Source: an uncultured Lachnospiraceae bacterium
GTDB lineage: Bacteria; Bacillota; Clostridia; Lachnospirales; Lachnospiraceae
Direction of reading: 5' to 3'
Assembly (NCBI GenBank): GCA_910585765.1
Contig: CAJUES010000025.1
Span: 1 to 48,882, forward strand
Length of the DNA: 48,882 bases
Shown: positions 17,208 through 25,589 of the stretch, in pieces
How positions within the stretch are numbered: position 1 is the stretch's first letter
How the letters are laid out: every line of letters begins with the position of its first letter
Notes under the pieces: model-generated
The model's input: only the letters and a program-made list of their open reading frames with translations
Told to the model about the DNA's origin: nothing
Database searches by the model: none
Made by a program: the position numbers and the translations under genes

Positions 17208-17236
17208 TTGACACTTTGAGCAATTAGTGATAAACT
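17208..17236 (+). promoter_or_regulatory. Promoter of the DUF4854-like lipoprotein gene
   Basis: TTGACA (17208-17213), 17-base spacer, TAAACT (17231-17236), 51 bases before the start codon. The lipoprotein therefore seems to be its own unit. Confidence 0.75.
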
Positions 17237-17287
17237 ATCAAATTGTAAAACATAAAACAATTATTTTTGGTTTTGAGGAGAGGGATA

Positions 17288-17851
17288 ATGAAGAAGAGAA
17301 TTGTTAATGTATTATTATCAGTTGCAGTAGTTACAACAATGATGTTTACCGTCACAGCTTGTGGCTCCAAGGATGATGGCAAGGGCGCAGAGCCTGCAAC
17401 AGTCGAGAACACTGTGAGTGATGCAGAGCCTGCAAGCGAAGCGAAAGATGAGCCTGCAAGCGAGGCAAAAGATGAGCCCGCAGAAAATGCAGATGCAGCA
17501 GGCGGCATGAGTGTCAGCGATTGGGTAAACTCAGATGAGGCTTCTACATACACAAGTGTATTCAATACGATGTTTGACGGCGCTATGACAGCAACGTTTG
17601 AGGCAGACGGCAATACACTGTCTATGGTATTCACACTTTCAGAGGAGACTCTTGGAACAGACGGTTCTGATCTGACTGACGAGCAGAAAGAGGCAGCACA
17701 GACAATGATGCAGGAGCAGTATAATGCGTCAAAGGGCGAGTTCGAGCCTATGCGCGACGAGCTCAAGAAGTCGATCGGTGTTTCTGACCTTGTAGTGCGC
17801 ATCGTATACAAGACAAGCAACGGCACAGAGTTATTCAGCCAGGATTTATAA
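17288..17851 (+). CDS. Lipoprotein of the DUF4854 type
   Basis: A 187-residue secreted lipoprotein. The signal peptide runs from MKKRIVNVLLSVAVV to lipobox VTAC (Cys25), followed by a low-complexity Glu/Ala/Asp linker with the repeat EPASEAKD in tandem, then a globular part starting MSVSDWVNSDEA. This domain matches what I know of DUF4854, whose function is unknown. The ATG at 17288 is preceded by GAGGAGAGGG; an upstream in-frame TTG at 17267 would spoil the signal peptide. A scrambled relative lies near 25.7 kb. A weak terminator follows. Confidence 0.8.
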   Translation: MKKRIVNVLLSVAVVTTMMFTVTACGSKDDGKGAEPATVENTVSDAEPASEAKDEPASEAKDEPAENADAAGGMSVSDWVNSDEASTYTSVFNTMFDGAMTATFEADGNTLSMVFTLSEETLGTDGSDLTDEQKEAAQTMMQEQYNASKGEFEPMRDELKKSIGVSDLVVRIVYKTSNGTELFSQDL

Positions 17852-17885
17852 TCCAAAACAGTGATTTAAGAGTGATTTCGTGGAA

Positions 17886-17912
17886 GGCAGCAGATATTTT
17901 CTGTTGCCTTTT
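17886..17912 (+). terminator. Terminator after the lipoprotein gene
   Basis: GGCAGCAGA pairs with TCTGTTGCC (one G-U) and is followed by TTTT. Confidence 0.7.
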
Positions 17913-17992
17913 ATCACAATAGAATAGGGCAAAATTTCGACACGGAAAGTATCACACAGTTCAATGAGCAGCACGAAAAGGAGGAAAACAAC

Positions 17993-18379
17993 ATGAGTCT
18001 GACAGAACAAAAAAAGGCAGAGTGGGAAAAAACACTCCGTGAGGCAGCGCTGATCGGTCCGATGGACACGATCCAGGAACACACAAAAGGGGATTTCTGG
18101 GATCTGACATCACAGATCAGTGGAAATTTTTTCTTTACAACAGAAAAATTTGTGTTCGTGAGCGGAGGATTGATCGGCAAGGTATCTTTCAGCATCCCGT
18201 ACAGCAAGATCACAGAGCTCAAGCTTTGCAATATCGGCGGTCTGATCCCGCTCATCCCGACAGGTATCAAAGTCACCTATACGGAAGAGAATGGAAAAAG
18301 TGTGAAAAAGAAATGTTCTGTCATGAAGAGAAAACAGTGGATCTCGTATCTGCAGGAGAAGAGCGGCGTCTCCTCTTAA
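17993..18379 (+). CDS. Small PH/GRAM-like domain protein
   Basis: A 128-residue soluble protein with no signal peptide. The pattern of beta strands, with GNFFFTTEKFVFVSGG, VSFSIPYSKITELKLCNIGG and GIKVTYTEENGKSVKKKCSV, followed by a last helix MKRKQWISYLQEK, resembles bacterial PH or GRAM domains. I do not recognise a named family. AAGGAGG is 8-9 bases before the ATG. It stands alone between two terminators. Confidence 0.7.
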   Translation: MSLTEQKKAEWEKTLREAALIGPMDTIQEHTKGDFWDLTSQISGNFFFTTEKFVFVSGGLIGKVSFSIPYSKITELKLCNIGGLIPLIPTGIKVTYTEENGKSVKKKCSVMKRKQWISYLQEKSGVSS

Positions 18380-18393
18380 ACCGCGATTCGTGC

Positions 18394-18427
18394 AAAAAAA
18401 TCTCACCGGCACCGATGGGATTTTTTT
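18394..18427 (+). terminator. Terminator after the PH-like gene
   Basis: AAAAAAATCTC...CGG-CA-CCG...GGGATTTTTTT forms a long A/T stem with a GC-rich top. Confidence 0.75.
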
Positions 18428-18455
18428 GCTTTTTTCTCTTCATATGTGTTATACT
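18426..18455 (+). promoter_or_regulatory. Promoter of the YdcF-like gene
   Basis: TTGCTT (18426-18431), 18-base spacer, TATACT (18450-18455), about 100 bases before the start codon. Confidence 0.5.
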
Positions 18456-18558
18456 ATATTTAAAAATATATGAACAATAGATTTTTAATTCATTTGTTAT
18501 GCAATTTCACAACAACTATTCTTTGAAATGAAAGACGCGGGCAGGAAATATTCCTACT

Positions 18559-19359
18559 ATGAAAAACGCAAAGGAGGACGGACTGTTGAAACAGTTTCAG
18601 GTTATGATACGACTCATATTGTTTTTGTTTGGCATGGCTGGATGCGTGGGATTTATCATGCCTTTTCTGACGAGACGAATTCTGAATATCGGAAACCTGT
18701 CCGGTCTGGGCATCTGTGCCGTACTGATGCTCTATGCTGTATTGATGCCCTGGATCCATCAATGGATACGCATTTTCTGGCAGAAAACAGCCGGAAAGAT
18801 CGTTCTGGGCATTTTGGCTGCAGGGTTAGCTGCGGGGCTGGTGCTGGCCGTCGTGATGACTTTCCTCATGGTCAGAGCAGCATACGTCAAGCCCGCCCCC
18901 GATGCCACAGTGGTCGTGCTTGGGTGCAAGGCGTACGGAGAGCGCCCAAGCCTCACGCTGGAAGAACGTCTGAGGGCTGCCATCAAATACCTCAATGCCA
19001 ATCCGGAGGCAGCATGCGTCGTGTCAGGAGGGCAGGGGGTAGATGAAACCCTGTCCGAAGCACAGTGTATGTATCTCTATCTGGTCAACCACGGCATTGC
19101 TCCCGAGCGGATCTACCGGGAGGATCAGTCCACGACCACCCGCGAAAACATAGCCTTCTCCTATGAGATCATAAAAGCGAACGGACTCAATGAAAAACTT
19201 GCGATCGCTACCAACAATTATCATGAATACAGAGCGGGCATGATCGCGGATGATCTCGGGCTGGAACACGGTGCCGTCCCGGGCAGCACTGCGCTGTGGC
19301 TTTTGCCGACGTATTATGCGAGGGAACTGCTTGCGATATTATACGAATGGATATTTTGA
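18559..19359 (+). CDS. YdcF family membrane protein (DUF218/ElyC-like)
   Basis: A 266-residue protein. Three hydrophobic segments lie near residues 15-35, 45-65 and 80-105, followed by the cytosolic or extracellular DUF218 domain: ATVVVLGCKAYGERPSLTLEERL, VVSGGQGVDETLSEA, STTTRENIAFSYEII and ATNNYHEYRA. The family is linked to envelope polysaccharide or vancomycin tolerance (SanA, ElyC), but the reaction is not known. Start choice is uncertain: ATG 18559 has only AGGAAA upstream, whereas a TTG at 18586 in the same frame has a perfect AAGGAGG eight bases before it, which would shorten the protein by nine residues. Confidence 0.85.
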   Translation: MKNAKEDGLLKQFQVMIRLILFLFGMAGCVGFIMPFLTRRILNIGNLSGLGICAVLMLYAVLMPWIHQWIRIFWQKTAGKIVLGILAAGLAAGLVLAVVMTFLMVRAAYVKPAPDATVVVLGCKAYGERPSLTLEERLRAAIKYLNANPEAACVVSGGQGVDETLSEAQCMYLYLVNHGIAPERIYREDQSTTTRENIAFSYEIIKANGLNEKLAIATNNYHEYRAGMIADDLGLEHGAVPGSTALWLLPTYYARELLAILYEWIF

Positions 19360-19427
19360 TTTTGGAGTGTTCTTTTGGGGAAAAATATGCTACACTATAG
19401 CTATATTGCATACGAGGAGGTATCGTA

Positions 19428-20006
19428 ATGAAATCAATCATACAGGATATGAGACAAAATAATCTTATCAATGCGGTTATCATGGTAGTCTTGGGGCTTG
19501 TGCTCGTGATATGGCCGCATATTCTGGGTGTCATGCTGTGTTACCTTATCGGAGGCGCGCTGATATTGATGGGCGTCATACAGCTGATCGGTTTTCTGCG
19601 CGGGGAGCGGCTTGGTTTTTACAACAAGTTCAACATGATAATGGGGATCGTGCTTGTACTGCTCGGCATATGGATCTGCACGCAGCCGCGCATTGTGCTG
19701 TCGATCGTCCCGATGGTAGTGGGCATCATCGTGCTGATCCACGGGCTGATGGATATCCAGTACACGCTCGATATCAGGAAAACAGGAAATACGAAATGGT
19801 GGATCGCGCTGATCGCCGCCGTTCTGACCCTCCTGATCGGCTTCATGCTGGTATTCAATCCATTTACAGCCTATGAGATCACGATGGTCCTGCTGGGGAT
19901 CGCCATGCTCTATGACGGCGGTTCCGATCTGGTCCTGCTGATCTTTGCGCGTCTGGCGCAGAGGGATACGGACAGAAGGATCCGTGAATTTAAGGGAAAT
20001 GAATAG
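19428..20006 (+). CDS. HdeD/DUF308-like membrane protein
   Basis: A 192-residue integral membrane protein with six evenly spaced hydrophobic helices in three pairs, as in the DUF308 (HdeD) group: residues 13-32, 36-55, 68-85, 90-110, 124-143 and 148-168. Helix starts with short polar turns (RGERLGFYNK, DIRKTGNTKW) are typical. The family is associated with acid resistance in enterobacteria; its role in Firmicutes is unclear. It has GAGGAGG upstream and ends before a terminator shared with the convergent lipoprotein gene. Confidence 0.8.
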   Translation: MKSIIQDMRQNNLINAVIMVVLGLVLVIWPHILGVMLCYLIGGALILMGVIQLIGFLRGERLGFYNKFNMIMGIVLVLLGIWICTQPRIVLSIVPMVVGIIVLIHGLMDIQYTLDIRKTGNTKWWIALIAAVLTLLIGFMLVFNPFTAYEITMVLLGIAMLYDGGSDLVLLIFARLAQRDTDRRIREFKGNE

Positions 20007-20030
20007 AATTGTACGGCGATCAATATAATG

Positions 20031-20062
20031 ACGGCTTCCGATATCTGCTATTCGGAAGCCGT
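20031..20062 (+). terminator. Bidirectional terminator between convergent genes
   Basis: ACGGCTTCCGA (20031-20041) pairs perfectly with TCGGAAGCCGT (20052-20062). The stop of the minus-strand lipoprotein gene lies within it. Confidence 0.85.
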
Positions 20063-20629
20063 TTCTCCATCATCCTCATCGCCGCCTGACAGCCACTTGT
20101 CAAGGATATGCCCGTCGTTTGTTATCTCGTATACGGTCACGTTGTCGCTCTCCGGGATCTTTTCACCCAGCAGGAGCATCCCGATATACTTGATCCCCTC
20201 CATAGAATTTGTATAGTACTGATACGCCGCATCCGCGTAGTGCTTGCCGAATTCCTCTGATTCGTATGCCGTGTGGTAGAACGCGACAGCCTGTGTCATC
20301 TGCTCGCTCGCCTTCTGCGCGAGTCCCGGCACGCTCTCGAACCGGCTGGGTGCCTGCGCCTCGGCAAGCACTGCGAACTCTGCAAACTCCTGATCCATAT
20401 CATCGAGGATCTCCAAAAGTTCGCCGACCGATTCCTTCTGGCTGACATCGAGACCGTTTATTTTCGCGTCCGCCTCCTGTATGTAATCCTTAAAGGCGGT
20501 GACGGAAGAAGAGAAGACCGCAAGCTCCTTTTCCTCCTCGCTCGTATCACCACAGCCAGACAGACCGAGTGTCCCCAGCAGGGCAGCAGTGACCAGCAGA
20601 TTTTTTTTGCCTGCAAACCATTTGTTCAT
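20048..20629 (-). CDS. Putative lipoprotein, helical
   Basis: A 193-residue lipoprotein. The signal peptide NLLVTAALLGTLG leads to lipobox LSGC; then an acidic, helix-rich domain follows (SSVTAFKDYIQEADAKINGLDVSQKE, FYHTAYESEEFGKHYADAAYQ) and a Glu/Asp-rich tail. I do not recognise a family. The start at 20629 has AGGGAA close by; a longer reading from 20656 adds a polar stretch ahead of the signal. The first residues after the lipobox (SEEEKELAVF) resemble those of a fragment at 25.9 kb on the minus strand (NDEERELALY), so a relative once existed there. Confidence 0.75.
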   Translation of the reverse strand: MNKWFAGKKNLLVTAALLGTLGLSGCGDTSEEEKELAVFSSSVTAFKDYIQEADAKINGLDVSQKESVGELLEILDDMDQEFAEFAVLAEAQAPSRFESVPGLAQKASEQMTQAVAFYHTAYESEEFGKHYADAAYQYYTNSMEGIKYIGMLLLGEKIPESDNVTVYEITNDGHILDKWLSGGDEDDGETASE

Positions 20630-20850
20630 TTCCCTAGATTCCTTTGCATGATCCATTCTATAATTTATACTTTATCATAATAACCACGCAAAAGCAACTT
20701 TTTCGACAGAAAACTATTTGGGTTAACAGTTCAGCCTTCGGCTTCCTGTTACCTATTTAACGCACGCTTTTTTCCGTGCTGACGGTCGAGAGATTTAGGA
20801 CGGATTTTGCGGACATTCAAAATAAAAAAAGAATGTGGAGGTAACAGGCA

Positions 20851-21423
20851 ATGGCAAAATCATTATTTAAGGAACTGGGCGGCAAATACGAACGGCAAGG
20901 AGATTATCTAATACCGTGTATGGCTTTACCCACCGAAGTAGAACAGCCGATAGGCACATGGGGACAGCGGCATCTGGACTATCTGAAGCAGTACCGCAGG
21001 GTTACATACACCAATCTTCTCACAAGCGGCAAACTCAACACTTATCTTACCGACATTGATAGGCAGGCGCAGGAACGCTTTGAAAGGCTCATAGAGGACA
21101 TGAAACAGGCGCAGGGCATAACAGAACAGCTAAAGGAAGAAAATGCCTTAGAATGGACAGGAAAAACCCAAAAGTTTAGATTTTGTTTTGGCTTTCTTTT
21201 GTCAAAAATGGAAATAAATCTGTTGGAACAGAGCTAAATAACAGTGTTTTTCTCATTTTGTCATAATTGGAGCATCGCATTTGGCGAAATGAAATCCAAA
21301 CTTTTTTCTACAAGAATCCCCTATTATCAAGCCATTTTCAGAAAAGTTTGGATTTCAGGGCGGCTCAATAACATAAGAGCGTGTGCGAGGGAGATTGTGA
21401 ACGAAGAAATTATTTATGTATAG
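20851..21423 (+). pseudogene. tnpV: tnpV-like transposon gene, interrupted
   Basis: The first 105 codons match TnpV proteins of Clostridia mobile elements (MAKSLFKELGGKYERQGDYL, IGTWGQRHLDYLKQYRRVTY, LLTSGKLNTYLTDIDRQAQE). After EWTG at about 21161 the frame enters unrelated sequence and stops at 21237. The missing C-terminus (RLNNIRACAREIVNEEIIYV, stop) resumes at 21360-21423, so the gene is split by an insert of about 198 bases. GGAGG precedes the start. TnpV marks a mobile element, but no large recombinase was found nearby, so this is probably a remnant. Confidence 0.85.
21162..21359 (+). mobile_element. About 198-base insertion inside tnpV
   Basis: The insert separates CAGG (21158-21161) from a second CAGG (21356-21359) and the resumed tnpV frame, consistent with a 4-base target duplication. 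It carries imperfect direct repeats at its ends (AAAAGTTTAGATTTTG near 21170 and AAAAGTTTGGATTTCA at 21342) and a perfect 15-base inverted repeat, GAAATCCAAACTTTT (21291-21305) with AAAAGTTTGGATTTC (21342-21356). It has no coding capacity. A MITE-like non-autonomous element is the simplest reading. Confidence 0.6.
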
Positions 21424-21432
21424 TTAATCAAA

Positions 21433-21462
21433 AGCGGCGGGGAGAAATCTTCGCTGCTTTTT
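21433..21462 (+). terminator. Terminator after tnpV
   Basis: AGCGGCG pairs with CGCTGCT (one G-U) and is followed by TTTT. Confidence 0.6.
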
Positions 21463-21535
21463 AGATATGTATGAGGTTAAAATTTTTGGTATAATAGAGA
21501 ATGATTTTTGCTTTAATAAAAGATAAATTTATGTA

Positions 21536-21566
21536 TTGACTCTCTCGTAGCGTAACGGTTTAGGAT
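21536..21566 (+). promoter_or_regulatory. MerR-type promoter with 19-base spacer
   Basis: TTGACT (21536-21541), a 19-base spacer containing the partial dyad CGTA-GCG-TAACG, then TAGGAT (21561-21566). An over-long spacer is the hallmark of promoters twisted open by MerR-family activators; the MerR gene itself follows, so autoactivation is likely. Confidence 0.75.
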
Positions 21567-21586
21567 AAGATTGGAAGGAGGAAATA

Positions 21587-22426
21587 ATGAAAACAGTCAA
21601 AGACGTGTCAGAGATAAGCGGAGTAAGCATAAGAACATTAAGATATTATGATGAGATTGACTTATTAAAGCCAACGGAATTGTCAGATGCGGGCTATCGC
21701 TTATACGACAATAAAGCATTAGAAAGATTGCAGGAAATTATGTTCTTTAAAGAATTAGAGATACCATTGGAAGATATAAAGAAAATAATGGACAGTCCTA
21801 ATTACGATAAAGAACAGGCTTTATTAACTCAAAAGAATTTATTGGAGCAAAAGCGAAATCGGCTAAATGGGATTATTGAGTTAATATCAGACGTGATGAA
21901 AGGAGTTAATACTATGAGTTTTAAGGCATTTAGTAACGAAGAGATTCAGGAAATTTTAGACCATATGTTGGGATGTATGTCAAAAGAATCACTGAAACAG
22001 CAGATACAAAAATATGGGAGCGAGGAAAAATATCGGGAATATTTAGCAGCAGGCTTTTCAAATGAACAAGCCATTGCAGACGTTTTTAAATGGTATGGCA
22101 GTAAAGAAAAAGCAATGGAAGCTATTATGCAGTCAACTGGTGATGTTAAGGAATTTAAGCAGGAGCAGGACAAAAATACTGAAATATATAAAAAGTTTAT
22201 GGCGGCAAAAGAAACTGGTGACGCTAATGTAGAAAAAGAAGCAGTCGAGCAGCTTGCGGAAAATTATAAGGAGATGTTTAAACTTGACAATGCCAGAAGC
22301 ATACTTTTGGATTTAGCAAGTGAGTATCTGCAAAAACAGAAGTTGGCAGAAGCTACGGACAGCCAATTTGGAAACGGTTGTTCTGAATATGTTGCATATG
22401 CGATTAAAAAGTATTATGGTGTTTAA
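21587..22426 (+). CDS. MerR family activator with TipAS antibiotic-recognition domain
   Basis: A 279-residue regulator. Residues 1-70 are the MerR winged helix (VSEISGVSIRTLRYYDEIDLLKP), followed by a coiled-coil dimer helix to about 110 and a C-terminal TipAS-like helical domain (about 135-275) that in relatives binds thiopeptides or other drugs. A promoter with a 19-base spacer lies upstream. No drug exporter follows directly; the next gene encodes an XRE regulator. AT-rich base composition unlike the core genes supports transfer with the mobile-element remnant at the left. GGAGG precedes the start. Confidence 0.85.
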   Translation: MKTVKDVSEISGVSIRTLRYYDEIDLLKPTELSDAGYRLYDNKALERLQEIMFFKELEIPLEDIKKIMDSPNYDKEQALLTQKNLLEQKRNRLNGIIELISDVMKGVNTMSFKAFSNEEIQEILDHMLGCMSKESLKQQIQKYGSEEKYREYLAAGFSNEQAIADVFKWYGSKEKAMEAIMQSTGDVKEFKQEQDKNTEIYKKFMAAKETGDANVEKEAVEQLAENYKEMFKLDNARSILLDLASEYLQKQKLAEATDSQFGNGCSEYVAYAIKKYYGV

Positions 22427-22445
22427 TTTCGTTGTAAACGTAGAT

Positions 22446-22483
22446 AAATCCCTATGTCAAAAGGATTTGACATGGGGATTTTG
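22446..22483 (+). terminator. Terminator after the MerR gene
   Basis: AAATCCC-TATGTCAAA pairs with TTTGACATG-GGGATTTT around a short AGGA loop. Confidence 0.8.
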
Positions 22484-22587
22484 GCTAAAGTCAAATTCTT
22501 TTGGTAGAAGCTGGGTTTGTTGAATGATAAGATTCTGGTGGTTCAGGGATACTATTCAATCGACAAACTAAGAAAGGAGAAAGAAAG

Positions 22588-23166
22588 TTGGAAGTTGGCG
22601 CACAAATAAAAAAATATCGCAGTAATATGGGGATTTCCCAAGAAGAATTGGCAGAAAAGGTCTATGTAAGCAGACAGACCGTTTCTAATTGGGAAACAGG
22701 GAAAAACTATCCAGATATTCATAGTGTATTACTGCTAAGTTCTGTATTCAACGTATCTCTTGACCAATTAATTAAAGGAGATGTTGAAATTATGAAAAAA
22801 GAAATCAAGGAAACAGAAATTAAAAAGCTCAATAAATATGGCGGTATATATGCTGTGTTTTTGATTCTAACAGTCATTACATTTGTTCCGTTTATAGTGT
22901 TCATGGACTGGTATGGGCTGATTCCGTGGAGTGGAGTGTATGCTATTGCACTGTATTTTGCATTTAAAACGGATAAAGTCAAGAAAGATAATCATCTTTC
23001 AACCTATAAAGAAATCGTTGCTTTTACGGAAGGAAGGAGATTAGATGAGATAGAGGAACAACAGGAAATCGGGAAACGTCCATATCAAACTGTAATGTAT
23101 ATGCTTGGAAGTGCAGCAATAGCTTTTATTGTTGTTTACTTGATGGCAAAGCTTTTCTCTCTGTGA
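22588..23166 (+). CDS. XRE family regulator with membrane domain
   Basis: A 192-residue protein. The first 65 residues are a Cro/CI helix-turn-helix (QIKKYRSNMGISQEELAEKVYVSRQTVSNWETGKNYPDI). Two hydrophobic hairpin segments follow at about 88-128 and one at about 168-190, so the DNA-binding head is probably tied to the membrane. The start is TTG at 22588 with AAAGGAG eight bases upstream; no ATG lies near. Such proteins are common in Firmicutes accessory regions beside exporter genes; the target is unknown. AT-rich, like its MerR neighbour. Confidence 0.85.
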   Translation: MEVGAQIKKYRSNMGISQEELAEKVYVSRQTVSNWETGKNYPDIHSVLLLSSVFNVSLDQLIKGDVEIMKKEIKETEIKKLNKYGGIYAVFLILTVITFVPFIVFMDWYGLIPWSGVYAIALYFAFKTDKVKKDNHLSTYKEIVAFTEGRRLDEIEEQQEIGKRPYQTVMYMLGSAAIAFIVVYLMAKLFSL

Positions 23167-23279
23167 GCAACGTAGTTTATTGGTTTTATTTCTTTTGATA
23201 AAGGCAAGGTCAATGTCCACCAAATAAAAAAAAACAGTGCGATGGTGGGCAGTTTCACTATACCTAAAAGAATAAAAAG

Positions 23280-24080
23280 ATGGAGTTGTCCTCGAAGGAG
23301 AGTGGAATGTCCTACGCGTTGATATCGGGCGTGCAGAAGATTAAGTTTTCGGGGGCGGAAATGCGTGCGTTCGCACGGTGGGGAAACCTTTATGCCGAAT
23401 GGGCGCGTCTTACCTACAATCCTCCGATGTTCCTCAAAATAAACAGTGTTATTTCAAGCGCCATCTCGCTTGCGGGAACGCTTTTGATGTATAGCATTGC
23501 GGTATCGTCAGGGGTGTCCGTAGCGAACTACTACGCATTCAATACCGCTTACAGAATGGTTTCGGGGGCATTTATATCGCTTGCGTCAATTACGCTGACT
23601 GTGGCGCAGATTAAGCCGATCATGGATATGATAAAACCGATAATGGAGGCTGTTCCCGAAATTTCTGAGGGAAAACAGATGATCACGCGGCTTTCGGGCA
23701 GCATCGAACTGGATAACGTTTCCTTCCGCTACAACGAAAATATGCCGCTTGTGATTGACGATCTGTCGCTGAAAATCCGTCCGGGGCAGTACGTGGCAAT
23801 CGTGGGCACAACCGGGTGCGGGAAGTCTACGCTTTTGCGGCTTATGATGGGCTTTGAATCGCCGCAGAAGGGAGCCATTTACGTTGACGGTAAGGATATT
23901 GCGGCGGTGGATTTAATATCCTTAAGGCGCAATATCGGCGTGGTAATGCAAAATGGCAAGCTGTTTACAGGAGATATTTTCTCGAATATTATCATTTCCG
24001 CACCATGGCTTACCATGGATGAGGCCTGGCATGCTGCCGAATTGGCAGGCATTGCAGAGGATATCTGTAACAAAATGTAA
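23280..24080 (+). pseudogene. NHLM-type peptide ABC exporter fragment
   Basis: The frame encodes the end of the membrane domain and the first part of the ATPase of an NHLM/NHPM bacteriocin-system exporter: SSKESGMSYALISGVQKIKFSGAE, Walker A GTTGCGKS near 176-183, and VVMQNGKLFTGDIFSNI near 223. It begins without a ribosome-binding site and ends abruptly at AGIAEDICNKM, before the signature motif and Walker B. Both ends are therefore lost. The neighbours, a Nif11-leader peptide and a radical SAM enzyme, fit an exporter for that peptide. As it stands it cannot be active. Confidence 0.82.
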
Positions 24081-24110
24081 AGGTAACTTAATATTAGGGA
24101 GGAAAGCACT

Positions 24111-24440
24111 ATGGAAAAAAAAGACCTTATTGCAAATGCAACACAGACAAAATCTGACGAAGAACTTATTGCAAAGGCAAAACAGGCAAACTCCGTCGAA
24201 GAGCTTATGGCTCTCGCAAAGGAGAATGGTTATCCGATGGACGAGAAGGAGGCAGAATTTTATTTTGAAAAGCTTCACAAGACGGGCGAGTTATCGGATG
24301 ATGAGCTTGGCAATGTAACAGGAGGCGGATGCCGTCCCAATCGTTGTAAATTCTGCGGAGGTGACCTTAACGCCGTCAAAACACACACTTATCCTCCAAA
24401 TTTGACTTGCCCGTACTGCGGCGCGTGGGGGGATCTCTAG
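24111..24440 (+). CDS. Nif11-like leader RiPP precursor peptide with Cys-rich core
   Basis: A 109-residue precursor. Residues 15-69 have the Nif11-type leader look (ELIAKAKQANSVEELMALAK, then EKEAEFYFEKLHKTGELSDDELGNV). A double-glycine type cleavage site, VTGGG, lies at 69-73. The core of about 36 residues starts at Cys74 and holds five cysteines: Cys74, Cys79 and Cys82 (CKFC), and Cys100 and Cys103 (CPYC). The ribosome-binding site AGGGAGG is strong and the frame is intact. The radical SAM gene begins 56 bases downstream, so a thioether or other modified peptide is likely; two CxxC pairs could instead bind zinc. The final product is unknown. Confidence 0.85.
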   Translation: MEKKDLIANATQTKSDEELIAKAKQANSVEELMALAKENGYPMDEKEAEFYFEKLHKTGELSDDELGNVTGGGCRPNRCKFCGGDLNAVKTHTYPPNLTCPYCGAWGDL

Positions 24441-24495
24441 GTAATATCCGTATTTTGCGGCAGTTTCCGCAAATAATGATAAGGAGTGAATTGAG

Positions 24496-25209
24496 ATGAG
24501 CCGGTACATATTAAATCCAGACATCGCCCTGCGCTCATGGCGGCTGGTGCCGTATGCGTATTACAGAAAGGGTGTCCGTTACGCGAAAGGATTGAAAAAG
24601 GAAGAGTTTGAATTCCTTTTGAAATGCGACGGTAAAACGGAGCTTCGGGGGGAACTGCCGCTTGCGGAAAAATTTTTGGATATGGAATTTATTGCCCCTG
24701 CAAAGAATGAGGATAGCCTGTCTGAATGGCAAAAACACCTCGACTGTGACAACCGCTATTTTCCTGCCATGAGCTGGATGATAACAGGGAAATGCAATTA
24801 TAACTGCCTGCACTGCTTCAACGCTGCCGATAACGCTCCCATAATGAGTGAGTGGACGCCTGAGGAAGCAAAGATGCTGATGGAGCAGGCGCAAAAGTGT
24901 GGAATCAATGCTATTACGATTACAGGCGGCGAGCCTATGCTCCATAAGAATTTTTTTGAGATTGTGGAGAGTATTTACGCACACGGAATGTACCTTGAGG
25001 ATCTGAACACGAATGGTTCTTTCCTTGACCAGACAGCATTGGAGCAATTTAGGAAAATCGGCTGTAATCCGCTGATTAAAATATCCTTTGATGGAATCGG
25101 GTATCACGACTGGCTCAGAAACCGCAATGGGGCGGAGGCAGACGCGCTCCGGGCAATTCGGGATTTGATGAGAAGAAGGCTTCTCTGTCAACATGGATAT
25201 ATAAGATAA
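24496..25209 (+). pseudogene. Radical SAM peptide maturase (Nif11-associated type), 3'-truncated
   Basis: The frame has an N-terminal leader-recognition-like part (residues 1-90), then the radical SAM core: Cys100-x3-Cys104-x2-Cys107 (GKCNYNCLHC), ITGGEPMLHKN at 142-152 and ISFDGIGYHDWLRNRNG near 200. Homology ends at about 25165, halfway through the barrel, and the frame runs out at 25209. The C-terminal SPASM or twitch part is missing and an ECF sigma-factor fragment follows in another frame. AAGGAG lies before the ATG. Its position beside a Nif11-type precursor indicates it once modified that peptide. Confidence 0.82.
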
Positions 25210-25502
25210 CGCAGAATGCCGTAATCGACTATTATCGGAAGGCGAAGTCGGTTTACGGACTGCCAGAGGAACTTTGCTTTGAAGGAAACATCGATGAGGA
25301 AATGCTGAACGAGGAAACGCTCAAAAGTCTCGCAGACGCTCTCGAGCAGCTCCCCCAGCGGGAGAGCGATATCATTATCCTGCACTATTATAGTGGGAAA
25401 ACATTGAAAAGTATCGCAGAAATAATGGATATCTCATACAGCTATGTAAAGCTGCTTCACACAAAGGCTCTGAACAATCTGCGCGAAATAATAAATGAAT
25501 GA
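25164..25502 (+). pseudogene. ECF sigma factor fragment
   Basis: From about 25164 a third frame reads FDEKKASLSTWIYKITQNAV followed by IDYYRKAKS, the end of sigma region 2, and continues to region 4 (LEQLPQRESDIIILHYYSGK, then IAEIMDISYSYVKLLHTKAL). The first half of region 2 is absent. The first ATG at 25302 would give only region 4. The gene was probably cut by the same deletion that truncated the radical SAM gene. A short frame starting ATG 25495 could be the beginning of its lost anti-sigma partner, but only about 30 codons remain. Confidence 0.75.
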
Positions 25503-25589
25503 AATGATTTTGCAGAATTTCGGTTTGCCGCTGATGATCATGCTTTACGCTTACATGAATGGGGGGATTCCTCCCGTTCCTTAGCTGTA

